In this document: positions 1-12,129 of the stretch, piece after piece
How positions within the stretch are numbered: position 1 is the stretch's first letter
How the letters are laid out: the number at the start of each line of letters is the position of its first letter
NCBI GenBank assembly: GCA_009617715.1
Contig: VTFK01000224.1
Span: 124,001-188,000, forward strand
Origin: Plectrocnemia conspersa
Lineage: Eukaryota > Arthropoda > Insecta > Trichoptera > Polycentropodidae
DNA length: 64,000 nt
Direction of reading: 5' to 3'
The notes under the pieces: model-generated
The model's database searches: none
What the model was told of the DNA's origin: nothing
Seen by the model: only the letters and a program-made list of their open reading frames with translations
Program-made: the position numbers and the translations under genes

Positions 1-3000
1 AAATACGTTTATAAATAATAAAATTTAGCTTAAATATTTTCTCGCAGCTGCCAATTTCTTGTTTCTTTGATGTTTACAATCGTGTAATTGTCAGTTGGCG
101 TACCTCTAAGCGGGGTACGCGTACAGATTTTGGAGACCACTGCTCTGGATAAGGCCATTTCGGCCACAATTTAATTGTTGCCCATGCCCAAATAAATCAG
201 ATTTACATTTTTTTTTCGTGTTTTTGCGCTCTAATAACTCTCATAGGTACCGTGAAATATTTATTTTTTCTTAGCTTTTTTTATTATTCATGTGATATCG
301 CATGTATTTAAACTTCAGACGCTTTTTATGATTGAGTTTCATGTATTTTATTATATAAACTAAAACCCTAAAAATACTACATTCTCACTTTGTGCGGTAA
401 TGTTCATACCTAAGCTATATTAACCTTTCCTGTACTGTGATGTACACTGAATTTACATGTTATCATGTCTAATATAATGTTCACATTTTAGGTATTCTTC
501 CGTAATACATAAGTTAATTATTAGAAATAACAAAAATAAATATTCTGGCAATGAAATCATGTAGCAATTAACTAACACTTTTAGGCGCATTAGTGTTAAC
601 AGTTGGATATATTTGCTTCGCTCGGGGGAGAAGGTTCTGTATTTATACAGAATAATTGCAGTCCAATGCATTTCTGACACTAATATAATAATAATTGTTT
701 ATTTTGACTTTAACGACAATTATATTGATTATTTCGTAATTTAATTCGTTTTTTTAGAATTTTAGATCATTCATTTTGACATACTTTTACATGTACACAA
801 AGTGTACATCACCGAGAGTTTGTCGAGAGTTTTTTGCTCGTGCGGTGATATTTTTCTTCTTAGTAATCGGAAACTTTGCATGTGGATTTCCAAATTATGT
901 AATGTGTAATTATAAAATATACTCTTAAATATATGTACGTATTTAACATAATGGATACGACTTGATTACTTTAATATATATTATTTAATACGGTATGAAA
1001 CAACTTTTTAATCACATTCACGGACCATTAAAATGATCATTGGTGGAAATATTGCTCGGGGAAACCACCCGGTTGAGATTTGAAATAGTGATAATAAATA
1101 TTATGAGACACATAAATAATTGTTGCCCTACCTCTTTTTAAAAGTTATCAGTGTCTAACAAAAATGTGTGTTATATATTAATTTTAATTAACTAATGTTA
1201 TATATTAGGTTTAGTATTTATCAATTTTTTGTTGATTTTTCAACTTTACGATGCTAATAATAAATATTTTTATTGACTATTTGATATCAACATTTTTTTA
1301 TGATTATCAATTTAGCAATCTTTGTACTATCTTGTCTATCCATGTTAATCTAGACAGAATAATCCAAATAAAATTACAAATAGTGGTGCAATATACGAAT
1401 ATATAAAATGTATATATTATACATTACATATATATAAATGTTTCAATTAAAAGTATTACGCAAACAGTAGGAGATAAGGTTAATTTTTCTCGTGAAGCAC
1501 TAACTATATATTTGTTTTTTTAATTTATCGCAATTAATCTATTCGCAGAATAAAAGTTAAGCGTGTTAAAATTTGATACAAATATTTATATGAACTTACA
1601 AAAAGTACGTCATGTATTTTATTTGTTTGATATAAGCTCTACTTTTTATAAATAATTGTAATATAAAATATCGTTCCAATAAATCAGCATGCGATTGAAT
1701 TTTCAGTTTGTTGATAAAATTTGCATGTGATACTCTGAGCTTGTTACTACGGTTATTTTCCGTTATCTGAAAACTGAATTATAAGCGATTTAAGTAAATT
1801 TTAATTAGTCAATAAGCTATCAGGGTTAAAATGACATAGTGCGTGACATTGAACAAAGCATGTTTTTTGAAAGTGAATATACCATTTAATAGCTTATAGT
1901 AAAAATATCATGATAAATATTAATGTACGGAACTAAGTAAAAAATTAAATGATCATTAATTAACAAATTTAGATAATCTTCGTAGCCAAAATATTTTTGT
2001 GCGTAGTATTTTATCGTATATGTATGTATGCTATATATGTACAATAGCAATACGTTATATTGACCACGTAGAACGTTAAATTTATTATGACATGACAATT
2101 TCATATCCCTTTGATGTTGACACTTCCAATTTCGCTGACAATATAGAACGAAGGAGCTCCATCCTGTGCAAGATTGACAATATTATTATATTAGTTAAAT
2201 TGTTTTTGAAAGACGTTGATTTGTTTATTGACTGGTGTACATATATAATACAAAAAAGTACTTATAAATAAAGTTTGGATTATACATGCTAAATTTAATA
2301 ATTTATATTTAAACTATGAGACAGGAAATTGAATAATAAAGATAGCGTTTGTAGCGATGATATGATATAGATTTATTTAATCGATTCTAAATACAGGTAT
2401 ATGAAAATCATTGAAAAAATTATGGTTATAAAGATTATTTAGTACAAACAAGTATCGCTAGATAGGCAATCAATCATTGCTGATTAAATATTTTTAGTGA
2501 CGCGAAAATATATTTTTTGTGCAATATAGATAGCTATCACGCAATTATTAATACCTCTTGTCTTATCAATCACCTTTCAAACGTGTGATAATATTTTTTT
2601 TTATAAAACTTACTCGCAGTTAATCGATTAGTGTAATTGACTAGTCATCTTTGAGTAGAAAACAAGATAAGGACAGATGCTGTGTAAGGATAAATTTTTA
2701 TTTGTATAAAAATATTTTTTAAGGTCATCTAAGTCACATAAGACATGCTATATCTGCTTTTTTTAAAAGTAAGATAACACGCGTGCTGTTATCACTATTT
2801 GTGAAATTTGATCGTACATTATACACCAATTCTTAAACCATGTTTGTAAAATATATGTGTAATGGAATATTTTACTCTTAATTAAAATTAAAAACTGAAT
2901 GTGTCCCACGACTCTGAAAAGCTTTTCGACTCTAATACATATATTAATAAACTGCGTAACAATATATGCTAACGTTGTCATTCTATGCAATAAGTGATCC

Positions 3001-3117
3001 GGGGGTTTCGCGTTTGTATCCTGTTTAGCTGAGATTTTTATATTTATTGTAAATTTTTCGTTGCAACAAGACAATCGTTAGCACCAATTAACATCTACTA
3101 AGTTTTATTTTCTGTTA
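1..3117. other. AT-rich intergenic DNA, no gene recognised
   Basis: I see only short AT-rich open frames without signal peptides, domains or believable splice structure. There is no clear tandem repeat or long inverted repeat. A short exon of a gene lying to the left could be missed. Confidence 0.5.
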
Positions 3118-3406
3118 TGACCTGACAGACGTGAGCCCAGTATGTTACAATGGAGTAAATAAGTACTAACCACGTAGTAAGTATTAACCACCAGACTCTT
3201 AGTCTAGGAATCGGTAACATTGATATAAATAATTTTGAATTCTTATTTGTAATATTACAATTTAATTTCAATAAACGTAATTATGTAGCTCGTGCCGGTT
3301 TTTAATCATAACGCATTTATAAATTTAAAATTCGAGTCTACTGCCATGGCACGAACCCGTGGTCTCTGGCTTACTAGTCTAGACCTTACGGACTACGCTA
3401 TTCCGA
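3118..3406 (-). mobile_element. tRNA-derived SINE, copy 1
   Basis: Read on the minus strand, the element starts near 3406 with a tRNA-like head: an A-box-like TAGCGTAGTCCG, then a B-box-like GGGTTCGTGCC. It ends near the CTGTCAGGTCA motif at 3118. The same body (CCCA-TRTGTTACAA, then an AACCACCAGACT block, then TTCCG) recurs at 16777-17083, 62900-63011 and 63429-63703. The shared body and internal Pol III-like boxes indicate a SINE family rather than a functional tRNA. Confidence 0.7.
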
Positions 3407-4502
3407 CATACAATCTTCCGTTTCAACGTGAAAATGCGTCAAAACTACTAACTAAATAGTGAGACATCAGACTGAAACCATAGTTTGTAAACATATAATA
3501 TTTTTTAATTAATTATCAATTATTATTACATCTTATAATTAATTTACGTTACTATGCACGATCTATGTTAATAAAATGTTTTATTTATTCATCACGATAT
3601 TGATCAGTGAGACTTAGAAAATCTCAACAAATTAAATTTATCATTCATATTAAAATTCTGACCCTAGAAATGCATATACCCATTAATTGATGATGGGGTT
3701 GTGAAATTATCGATTTTTCATTTGAGTTTTTCTTAGAGACAAATACTTGAAATCACTAATTATTATAATTATATAAATAGGGAATAGTGCTCAAGAGCAT
3801 TTTATTAAATATCTAAAAAGCAACTGTCTAGTAAATATCGATCTTGACGTAATTGCAGCTCTCACGTAAAGATCATCAACGAACATAGAACAAACTAAAC
3901 AACGAAGAAAAAACTGAGACTTATTTAAAGACCTTAAACAAATATAGGTGACATAAAAAACGAATCATCACAAATGCCAATGTATAGAAAAGAAATCTTT
4001 TTTGATATGCTTTGATTATCAATAAAATAATTTTAGAACATACATATGTAAGTTAAAAAAATTATCAATGATAAATAAATTACTTCAATAATAAAAACAT
4101 GATTAATTAGAGAAACTCTTCAACAAAAACATAAATAATTTCAAGATTATTTATAAAACATTAACAATTTCAAGATTACATTTTTATAACACTTGATATC
4201 AAATATTTTTAGATGCAATCAACGAAGAATTTCTATATTTGTCACATGTAATCTTAAATTGCATATTATCGTTAATTTTTCTTTCCATAATAAATATAAT
4301 GATTTATATTTCGGAATTGATTATTTATTATTACAAAGTAACAAAGAGTAGTTAAACTACAAACCCATCCCCATCAATTAAAAAGTCACCAACGAAAAAA
4401 GTGACTCACTAGTATATTTTAATATACAACAATTATAAATTGGAGCATGTTGTTGTTTGTTTTTATTTTATAATAACATTACCTGACGTCTGCATAAAAA
4501 TG
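3407..4502. other. AT-rich intergenic DNA upstream of the 74-residue ORF
   Basis: No ORF, long repeat or RNA gene was recognised in this stretch. Confidence 0.5.
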
Positions 4503-4509
4503 TATAAAT
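4503..4509 (+). promoter_or_regulatory. TATA box for the 4586 ORF
   Basis: TATAAAT lies about 30 bp before a TTCACTT initiator-like site near 4532 and about 77 bp before the ATG at 4586. The spacing fits a focused RNA polymerase II promoter. Confidence 0.6.
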
Positions 4510-4585
4510 TGAGCTGCTTTAGAATCAATAGTTCACTTTACTTCAGATCTTTGTGAGGGTTGTTTGGAACATCTAGAGTTTTACG

Positions 4586-4810
4586 ATGGTGTCTATACCT
4601 CAACCGGATACCCCGAGAGTTGACCTACCTCTGCTTCGTCGGCTTCTGGAAGCCAATTCGCAACTTCCGGGATCACCAGAGTATAATCGAGTGATGGAAC
4701 TATATCGGAGGTTACGAGAAAGGAGGATCAACAAAAAGAAATACGAAGTTGAGATTGCCGTTTGCCATTCGTGCAAGATTAAACACAGAACGAGAGTTAC
4801 ACGAAATTAA
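4586..4810 (+). CDS. Small basic 74-residue protein, function unknown
   Basis: I do not recognise this protein. The ORF starts at an ATG and runs 74 codons. It has no signal peptide or membrane segment. The middle is helical and leucine/arginine-rich (LLRRLLEAN, then YNRVMELYRRLRERR), followed by a lysine-rich stretch and a CxxC pair (CHSCKIKH) near the C-terminus. A TATA box at 4503, an initiator-like site about 30 bp on, and AATAAA-type signals at 4887 and nearby frame it as a compact single-exon transcription unit. Codon composition is clearly richer in GC than the flanks, which supports coding. A role in binding nucleic acid or another protein is only a guess from its basic charge. Confidence 0.6.
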   Translation: MVSIPQPDTPRVDLPLLRRLLEANSQLPGSPEYNRVMELYRRLRERRINKKKYEVEIAVCHSCKIKHRTRVTRN

Positions 4811-5547
4811 TAAACAATCTATAGCACATATGTATATTTTGTAATTATAACGAATATAACATTTACTATGTAAAATATATCATTTAATAAAATATGTATT
4901 TAACTTATAAGTTGTTTTTATTTTGTAACATTACATGAATCAGATATTCAATATTTCAATTATTAACACATTACATACATATGATCTTTTAAGCTTGCAT
5001 TAAAATACACATATTTTAAGTCTGTGTCTTGTAATTATACTTTGATAAAGAGACTTTTACTGAAATATTTTCAGTATTTTTTCTAAAGCATTAATGGCTC
5101 ATGAATAGGGTTTCGCATATTGGACACCTGCTTGTCCTAAGATTCCGGAATGACATCGAACTTCACGATTGTTGACAGAAGAACCTATCTTAAAATTAAA
5201 TTGACTCAAAAAATATAATGATTTTTATAAAATAATAATAGAGAATAATACTCCTTGTAATTGGAGAAGCTTCAGACAAAAAATATGAGATTTACTGATA
5301 AATATTTGTTAAAATTTAATAATATTTCTATATTAAAATTAGAAACCCAATTTTAAAAAAATATAGAAAAACAATTGAAATCGAAGTTAAACAAAAATAG
5401 CACTAAATAAAAGAGACGACGCGAAAGTAACGTACTTGTTTCCTTAGTAACAAACAAACGGAAAAATAATAAAACACAAGATCGAATCAAAGACGACGTA
5501 GCTCAAGAGTCTTCGGCGGTTGAGATAAAGTCAAAATTACACCCAAG
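4811..5547. other. 3' flank and AT-rich spacer
   Basis: It holds poly(A) signals of the preceding ORF near 4887, then AT-rich sequence. A slightly less AT-rich patch from about 5405 leads into the candidate exon at 5548. Confidence 0.4.
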
Positions 5548-5662
5548 ATGATGACTCTAACATCGGTGGTCGAAACCTCGGCAAACGAGATGCGAGTAAG
5601 AAAAGGCGCGATAGAAAAGCCATCACATCTTAAAAAGCCAATTAACGCTTTGAATAAATCCG
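5548..5662 (+). CDS. Candidate orphan first coding exon
   Basis: An ATG pair at 5548 opens a frame (MMTLTSVVETSANEMRVRKG, then a basic stretch ending in ALNKS) that runs 38 codons to a good splice donor, CCG|GTAAGA, at 5662/5663. Base composition is distinctly less AT-rich than the surroundings. I found no downstream exon in phase on the plus strand, and the sequence matches no family I know. It could be the 5' exon of a gene with a long intron, or chance. Confidence 0.3.
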
Positions 5663-6768
5663 GTAAGAACTAAAACAAAAAAGATTTATTATTATTATTT
5701 ATTATTATCTAAACGTTGCCATCTTGCGATTGAAATGGTTAATAAGCGAAACAAATAAAATAGGTGCGAATAATGAAAACAAGGAATGGTGTTTTTTAAT
5801 GTGTTTTTTTAATTTACTTTTTAAATTAAAGTAGTAGTTTTTTTTCAATAATATATATTTTACGCAAAAACATGTGATTTTCTAGTATATTACATATAAC
5901 AAATTAATCAATTATTAATATATAATTATGTATTTTTTAATTACAATAATCTACAAAAGTGGCATTTCAGATTAAAAAAATAACATACTTGAATTTTATT
6001 TTATTATATGTTGTAGTAATATGTTCCTTAAACATAAAGGCGCAGTCTAAATATAATATAATTTCTGAAAACAGTAGATATCTTACTTTGAAATTAATTC
6101 CAATAAATATTTATAAATATCGATTTGCATCAAAACACATTAAAAAAATATGTAAATATCTCAAAACACTAAATAGTACATATGTTACAATCCAAGTGTG
6201 AATTTCGTTTGTTCATGAACATACTAGTTAGATCATACACGTACCAATTTGATCAGTTATACTATACACAAAAAAACAATAATGGATAAACAACTATTTA
6301 TTCACAACTATAGTATAAGTACTATTGTACTACGTCAAGGAAAAAACATATAATGTTTATCAATAAGCTTTCAAGTTGTGTTTTTATATGATTATTTTTT
6401 AACTGAAATATCTGTACATAACCTTTAAACTCTTAACTGATTCATATCTCTATTATTATTTATTTTTATTTTATTAATTTATTTAGTTAATATAGCTAGT
6501 AATTTTTACATCATTTTTCAACTTGTAATACATGATATAAACATAAACAGAAAAATTAAAAAAATACTTATTTATGATTAGGTGCGAGCGAGCGTTGGTC
6601 AGAACATTGAATACTCTATGAATACCTGTAGCATATGTTACATGACGTTAAATCTACCATTTCATTCAGTGTATACACAAACTAGTAAGCTTATGAACAA
6701 GCTAGTTTTTTTTGAAAATAGCATGTTATGTTCATGAATAAACACCAGTGTACACTTCAACTAAAACA
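5663..6768. other. AT-rich spacer
   Basis: No gene is recognised. At 6581-6640 a GC-richer motif (GGTGCGAGCGAGCGTTGGTC followed by AGAACATTGAATA) recurs near 34785-34825 and, inverted, near 47296-47330, which suggests the end of an unidentified mobile element. Confidence 0.45.
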
Positions 6769-7089
6769 TATACACTTATCCCTTGATTTACGCGGTAGAT
6801 ACGTTCCAGTAAATATCGTGTAAATCGAGGCACAGAACGAAAATTGTAATAAATTGTGTTCACATGTATTTTTAACTCTTCTTTATCTTATATGTAGAGT
6901 TAACGAGAAAAATCTTCAGCGTCACGTGTGCACTCCAGAAAGCATCTCAGTACATACTGCATGAGCAGTGGAAGAGGTTCAAGATGCGTTTGTGTGGAAT
7001 CAAATGTGTATGATTTGAGGTATTTAAAAAAATCATTTTTCCTAACCGTGTAAAACGAGCACCACGTAAATCGAAAGATAAGTGTATAT
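6769..7089. mobile_element. pogo/Tigger-like MITE
   Basis: The ends are inverted repeats of about 24 bp: TATACACTTATCCCTTGATT at the left against the reverse complement of the right end, TATACACTTATCTTTCGATT. The left side continues into a CCTTGATTTACGCGG-type sequence characteristic of pogo/Tigger termini. There is no transposase ORF inside, so it is non-autonomous. The ends begin with TA, as expected for Tc1/mariner/pogo insertion. Confidence 0.65.
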
Positions 7090-8030
7090 ATTAAGTCATT
7101 CTTTACGACTAAATATAACGTATATTTAACTACCGAACAATAACTTTAAAACTGTAATTATTTAAGGTTTGAGAACCATAGGGGTATCACTTCGTAGTCA
7201 GTGAGACGCAAGGTGGAATCTAGTTAGTTATATTAGATTATATTACAATTGCGACAGATGATAAATGGCGAGATGTTTTCTCTGAGCGGTGGTGGAGAAG
7301 CTGGCGTAGGGATATTGTCCGTGGGAGGTCCTCAAGGGTCTTGTAGGTGGCGTGGTAGTGACTTTATAGCGGAGGATAATAGTGCTTATATGTTGGATGT
7401 GAGCGCCCATGACAGTATCTCTTCGAGTGTCTGCTTGTGACTGCCATCTCCTCATCGGAGTCCAGACTGCAAAGCTTTCTGATCAATCACAATCATACAA
7501 CAATCATCCAGCCAATAGATGTACTCTTTTCTTAGAACAGCGAAATAGGTATACGCCTTTAAGAAAGCAACATTTGCCTGATTGACATTGTCCAAGGTGA
7601 TTTATTGTTTTATGTAAGAAATATTCTATCAATACACCGGAAAATCTTTTGTTATTTATGATTTTTTCTGGTCATAACGAAGGCTATTGTGTGGTTCCAA
7701 TCCTTTACGCTATTGTATCGTATTCTTGTTAATGGATGATCATTTTGGTCACAGTAAATTAACGTGAGTTTTAGGAATAATCATTTCAATGCTTCATGGT
7801 TTGTCCATTTTTTGATGTTTCACTATGGCTTAAAAATATAATAGTTATCTTTACCGACCATTCATACTAAGATGTTGAAGGCACGATTTTATATTTTTAT
7901 TCTAAGTATTGATTGAAGTATATGACGTCACATCTCACATAATGTTCCATAGTTTGTCTGTGTTTTAAAAATATTATAGCTATCCTTACCGATATTAATA
8001 AAAACTTCTGATGTAAGAGTATTGGTTAAA
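7090..8030. other. Intergenic DNA with a GC-richer unexplained patch (7240-7460)
   Basis: The patch at 7240-7460 is open on both strands but has no recognisable domain. In one plus-strand frame it reads as a short Trp/Arg-rich stretch that soon stops. A TE relic is the simplest explanation. The rest is AT-rich and featureless. Confidence 0.35.
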
Positions 8031-8035
8031 GTTTA

Positions 8036-8226
8036 TTCAAACCAAATTTTGGTCAATAGAAGTGAGCAAAAACAATTATCACTTCTCAGAAGTCAAAAAT
8101 TCACATCAAAAGCAATAAAATCGTGTCGCCGTCGCATTCACGTCATTGCGACGTGAATTTTTGACTTCTGAAAAGTGATAATTGTTTTTGCGCACTTTTA
8201 TTGGCCAAAATTCGGTTTTGATGTAC
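8036..8226. mobile_element. Foldback MITE family F, copy 1
   Basis: Arms sharing the blocks AATTATCACTTCTCAGAAGT, CAAAAATTCAC and CCAAAATTTTGGTC occur in inverted orientation around a centre near 8130. The same arms recur, longer and nearly perfect, at 17507-17750, with fragments at 44341-44400 and 48985-49060. There is no coding capacity. Confidence 0.65.
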
Positions 8227-9791
8227 TTCTTAGAAATCGTAATATCGATTATTGGACGATCCATTAAGAATAATAAAGTAATTATTATATTTGAATAAAA
8301 TGAAAAATTGTAATGTAAATTAAAAAATCTTTATAATTGTGTTTATCACTTTGTGTTAATAACACTGATAATGACATTTTTTGATCTCCAAAAATAGTTT
8401 TACTATACAAATAATCAAATAAAGCAATTTATTCAGATATAACGATTGCATGTGAGTTAAAGTATGCCTATTTTGCGACGTATGTCGTAAAAAAGAAAAT
8501 ATTTTGGTAAGGAAAATTCCAATCAAATAAATAATAAAATACATATATTTTTTAATATATTATTTTTATCTCGTTTTACAGGATTCTTTCAATTAGTGTC
8601 AAAAATCTAAATCCTTTAGACCCATAAAGTTAAATTATTCATCATATTAATTATTAATTATGAAATAAGAAATACAGTTGTGAAATTATATCGAGACAGC
8701 GAAATATACACGTGTTTGTTATTTTTTATTGATTTTATCGAGAAATGGCCGTGTTTTGATTTTTTTATGAAATGCAGTGTATGCACCCATTGTCTTTATT
8801 TAGGTCATTGTTAATTAACCAAACGTTTGGTAATTATTTCACAATCGATCTTATTACTCATCAAAACATTGAAAAGCCGTTATAATTCTAGAATGATTTT
8901 ATGTTTATTATATTTCACTCGAAATTAACTATATGATATTATGATCTGGAATCATTAATTATTAATGTTTAACTTTAATTATGTTTCTTAGGTATATCTT
9001 ATCGAAGAATATTTTTATTTATTTATGAATTTCGCCATTGACCTTATGAGATTATTAAATACTACATTAAAATTAATAGCGCGGTAAAATAAACCATAAT
9101 CTATAACCATTTTTTTACATTATTTGCGTCAATACAATATAGCTACTTTTTATATATGGATACTGAAAAACGAACTATTTTCATATATTAAATTAGATTG
9201 GCTTAAAAATATCGAAAAATTATATTTATACATCAAAACATGTTGAATAAATTCATTAATTTTTATGTTAACTATTACAAAAAAGGAAACAGAAAATAAA
9301 AACGCATTTTCGTAATGTTGCTTTTAGTTTATCAACAATTAGTTTAACGTCTACTTGGCACTTTACAATGATGCTTTAACTTTCAGTTTAACCATTAATA
9401 GAAAAAACTTGATTTGTGCTTACAGTACTAGATATATATAAATATGTATCGCCTTTATTAATATTCCATGATTCTATATGTGTGTAATATGAGCGAAGTG
9501 TAAAAATGATCTACTAACTATATTATTGAACTTTGAAACGGAGCATATTCAAGCATCATCTTACAATTCTTATCTCACAAAGTAAATCGATTTTATGTGC
9601 TTACGAAGTTTTTGCGTATCATCGATCATGTCATTTTAGTAACAAAAACATCAAATCGTCCGATATAAAACGTGATAAATTTCTATAAAAACCATCACAA
9701 ACATTACAATACGTGAGAGCTCGTTGTTTGTCGTTTCCTGTCTGATTCGTGAACGTGTCAAAGTTTTGACTTCCTGTAAACTAAACATGGG
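8227..9791. other. AT-rich intergenic DNA
   Basis: Nothing beyond AT-rich sequence and the promoter of the next gene at the right end was recognised. Confidence 0.5.
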
Positions 9792-9799
9792 TATAAATA
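9792..9799 (+). promoter_or_regulatory. TATA box plus TCAGT initiator for the 9858 gene
   Basis: TATAAATA is followed 29 bp later by TCAGTTTG at 9821, a textbook arthropod core promoter pair. The ATG follows 37 bp after the initiator. Confidence 0.75.
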
Positions 9800-9857
9800 G
9801 GGATGATTTAGAAAAAATCGTCAGTTTGCAATTTACAGTTTCTGAAGTAGTATCAAC

Positions 9858-10427
9858 ATGAAGTTCCTTGTTTCTGTCGCCGTTTTGTTGGTGTATGTTA
9901 ATTTGTGCGAATCCAAGGATATAATTTTTAATTTTGCTGTGCCTAATAAAGACCCGAAGCCATTTTTCAATTCGAATTTTCTACGAGGAAAAATTTTCGG
10001 AATGCCTAAGAACACTTGCGATAAAAATAGCGCATCTTTGGACGAGAAAGCCAACGTGACAGTGGAGCTGATCAAAGAAATGGAAGACTTGCTGAAACGC
10101 GTTTACGGATTTATCAAAGACGGAATCGTCAACACTGATTATTTTATTGAACGCGAAAATGTAAAGGAAGCACCTCGACTGAAAATCGTACGAAAGAAAA
10201 GAGAGATTTATTCTTCAGACGTGATTCCTGGATTCAATTTTGATAGGGATGAACAATCGGAACTCGAAAATTATATGTACGATTTTATGTTCAATGTAAT
10301 GTATGACGCATTGAAGAAACGTTACTCCAACGTGGAAATCTTCAACGAAGATCAAGAAACAACAACAATATTTATCGAATATGAAACTATCAACGAAGAT
10401 CAAGAAACAACAACGATCCCGAAGTAG
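9858..10427 (+). CDS. Secreted 189-residue protein, function unknown
   Basis: I do not recognise the family. The protein begins with a clear signal peptide (MKFLVSVAVLLVYVNLCESK; cleavage likely after the CES). The mature part has one early Cys, an N-glycosylation site (NVTVE), and a polybasic run (KIVRKKREIYSS, around residue 113) that resembles a furin-type processing site, which would release a C-terminal half of about 70 residues. The tail contains a short direct duplication, NEDQETTTI, twice. The gene appears intronless, with a TATA box and TCAGT initiator just upstream and AT-rich 3' sequence with an AATAAA signal near 10550. A proprotein, immune-effector or structural role would be speculation. 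Confidence 0.8.
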   Translation: MKFLVSVAVLLVYVNLCESKDIIFNFAVPNKDPKPFFNSNFLRGKIFGMPKNTCDKNSASLDEKANVTVELIKEMEDLLKRVYGFIKDGIVNTDYFIERENVKEAPRLKIVRKKREIYSSDVIPGFNFDRDEQSELENYMYDFMFNVMYDALKKRYSNVEIFNEDQETTTIFIEYETINEDQETTTIPK

Positions 10428-12065
10428 AATAATTCATCATTAAAATTATATATTTATTATTTTTTTTTTATAATATTATACTTTTTTTGTAAGCATATTC
10501 ATATTTTTTCATTCCACCCCTAAATACACATAAAACCACCCTTTAATCTAAAATAAATTTAAAAGTTATAATTAATATAATATAAATTCTATGACGCGTA
10601 AATCATTGCTTAAGTTTTCGGAGGAGCGTTCTATAAGTTAATACTAATATTAATTATACGTTTGTGATCAAATGCGGTTAAGTGTTACGCATAACAAAGT
10701 GTTCCTAATTTATTTACCTTAACACAGTTAAAATAAAGTACACTTAATCTGCCTAATGTAAATAAAAATATTTGTCTTGAAATATCACGTTAATAAAAAT
10801 AATAGAAATTTATCAATGAACATTAATATACAGAAACAAATATAAAGAAATTTTGTGAAAAACTTTATAAATATGTTATTATTTATGCAGTATTTTTAGA
10901 CCTATTATATACAATTACGATAGAACTAGTCTTTAAAAATGATTTTAGACATCCATGCTCTTTAATTAAATTTCCATATTACGGGTAGCAATGTTTTGAA
11001 TATATTATTAAAGCCCTTGGGTTTTTGCTGTGGTAAATTATTTAGTTTTGCTTTATTTATCAGCATTTCCACCAAATTGATGTGTATTTTGTAGATACTC
11101 TAAAACTTAGTACATGTCGAGATATGTAACGCATTATTTTGTATTTGGCACCGACCGTTGCATTGTTCGAGTAGTTACCGTCTTTTTTGCAAGCGCTTTG
11201 ACTGTAAATGGGCTCAGTTACGCAATCATTTGTATAAACCCGACTTTTAAAAAAATACAATTGTGCAAATTAAGCTTTTAACGAACACGAATGTCCTGTT
11301 ATTTTAAATTGGTAGTGTTAAACATTAAACAAAATAGAAATATTTAAAGCTGCTTACTTATAGATACAATGTACGTTACCAAAACTTACATTATATTTCG
11401 TTTAGATATAATAATTTGACCAGAAAAGAAAATTATATTAAGATACCGTGCAGCGATAATTTTCAATTTTTTTCTCACAAAATCTAATAAGATACTTTTT
11501 AAAATAAAACAGCATACAGCTGAGGAGAAAATGGATTATTACGCAATCAAAAATTGCGCACAGCAAAAATTCTGAATATATGTGATTGTTTGATTGTCAA
11601 ATATATTTTGCTTTTAATTCCATTTTAATTTATTTTTCATTATTTTTAAGTAAAAATTATAGGAAATGTTACTGTATCATACCAATGTAGATTACTAAAA
11701 TAATTGTAAAAACATGATAAATAATTTTTTTAAGTTTAAAACATGATAAATAAATAAAAAAAAAAAATATATAATTATATTTACATATTTTTTATACATA
11801 TTTACGTATTCTTAAGTATACATACGTATGTATATTGATTATCTATGATCAGAATTTTTGTTGTTTGAAATTTTATGCACATGCTTTATGTTCGTTTGAA
11901 ATACATTTTTGCATTTATAAAACTTCAACACTATCGAAAAAATATATTAATGATCCATAGAACTGTGTTAATTAATTAGATTATTAATTGCATATTTTTT
12001 ATCTATGAACTATTCGGTCGCGCCTCACTTGCTATTGCATTATTGCTGAGTGAACCAAAATAGGG
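10428..12065. other. AT-rich intergenic DNA
   Basis: No gene or repeat of note. The right end carries the core promoter of the glycine-rich gene. Confidence 0.5.
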
Positions 12066-12073
12066 TATAAAAA
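12066..12073 (+). promoter_or_regulatory. TATA box for the eggshell-like gene
   Basis: TATAAAAA lies 57 bp before the ATG at 12130 in a GC-rich local context, with likely initiation around 12096. Confidence 0.7.
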
Positions 12074-12129
12074 GACCGCCCCCAAGAGCAATAAGCCATT
12101 CGCCCGCTAGCCATTAACAATCTGCAATC

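Noticed and set aside
7243..7455. A coding gene in the GC-richer patch
   Set aside because: Open on both strands for about 200 bp but with no recognisable domain, splice structure or promoter.
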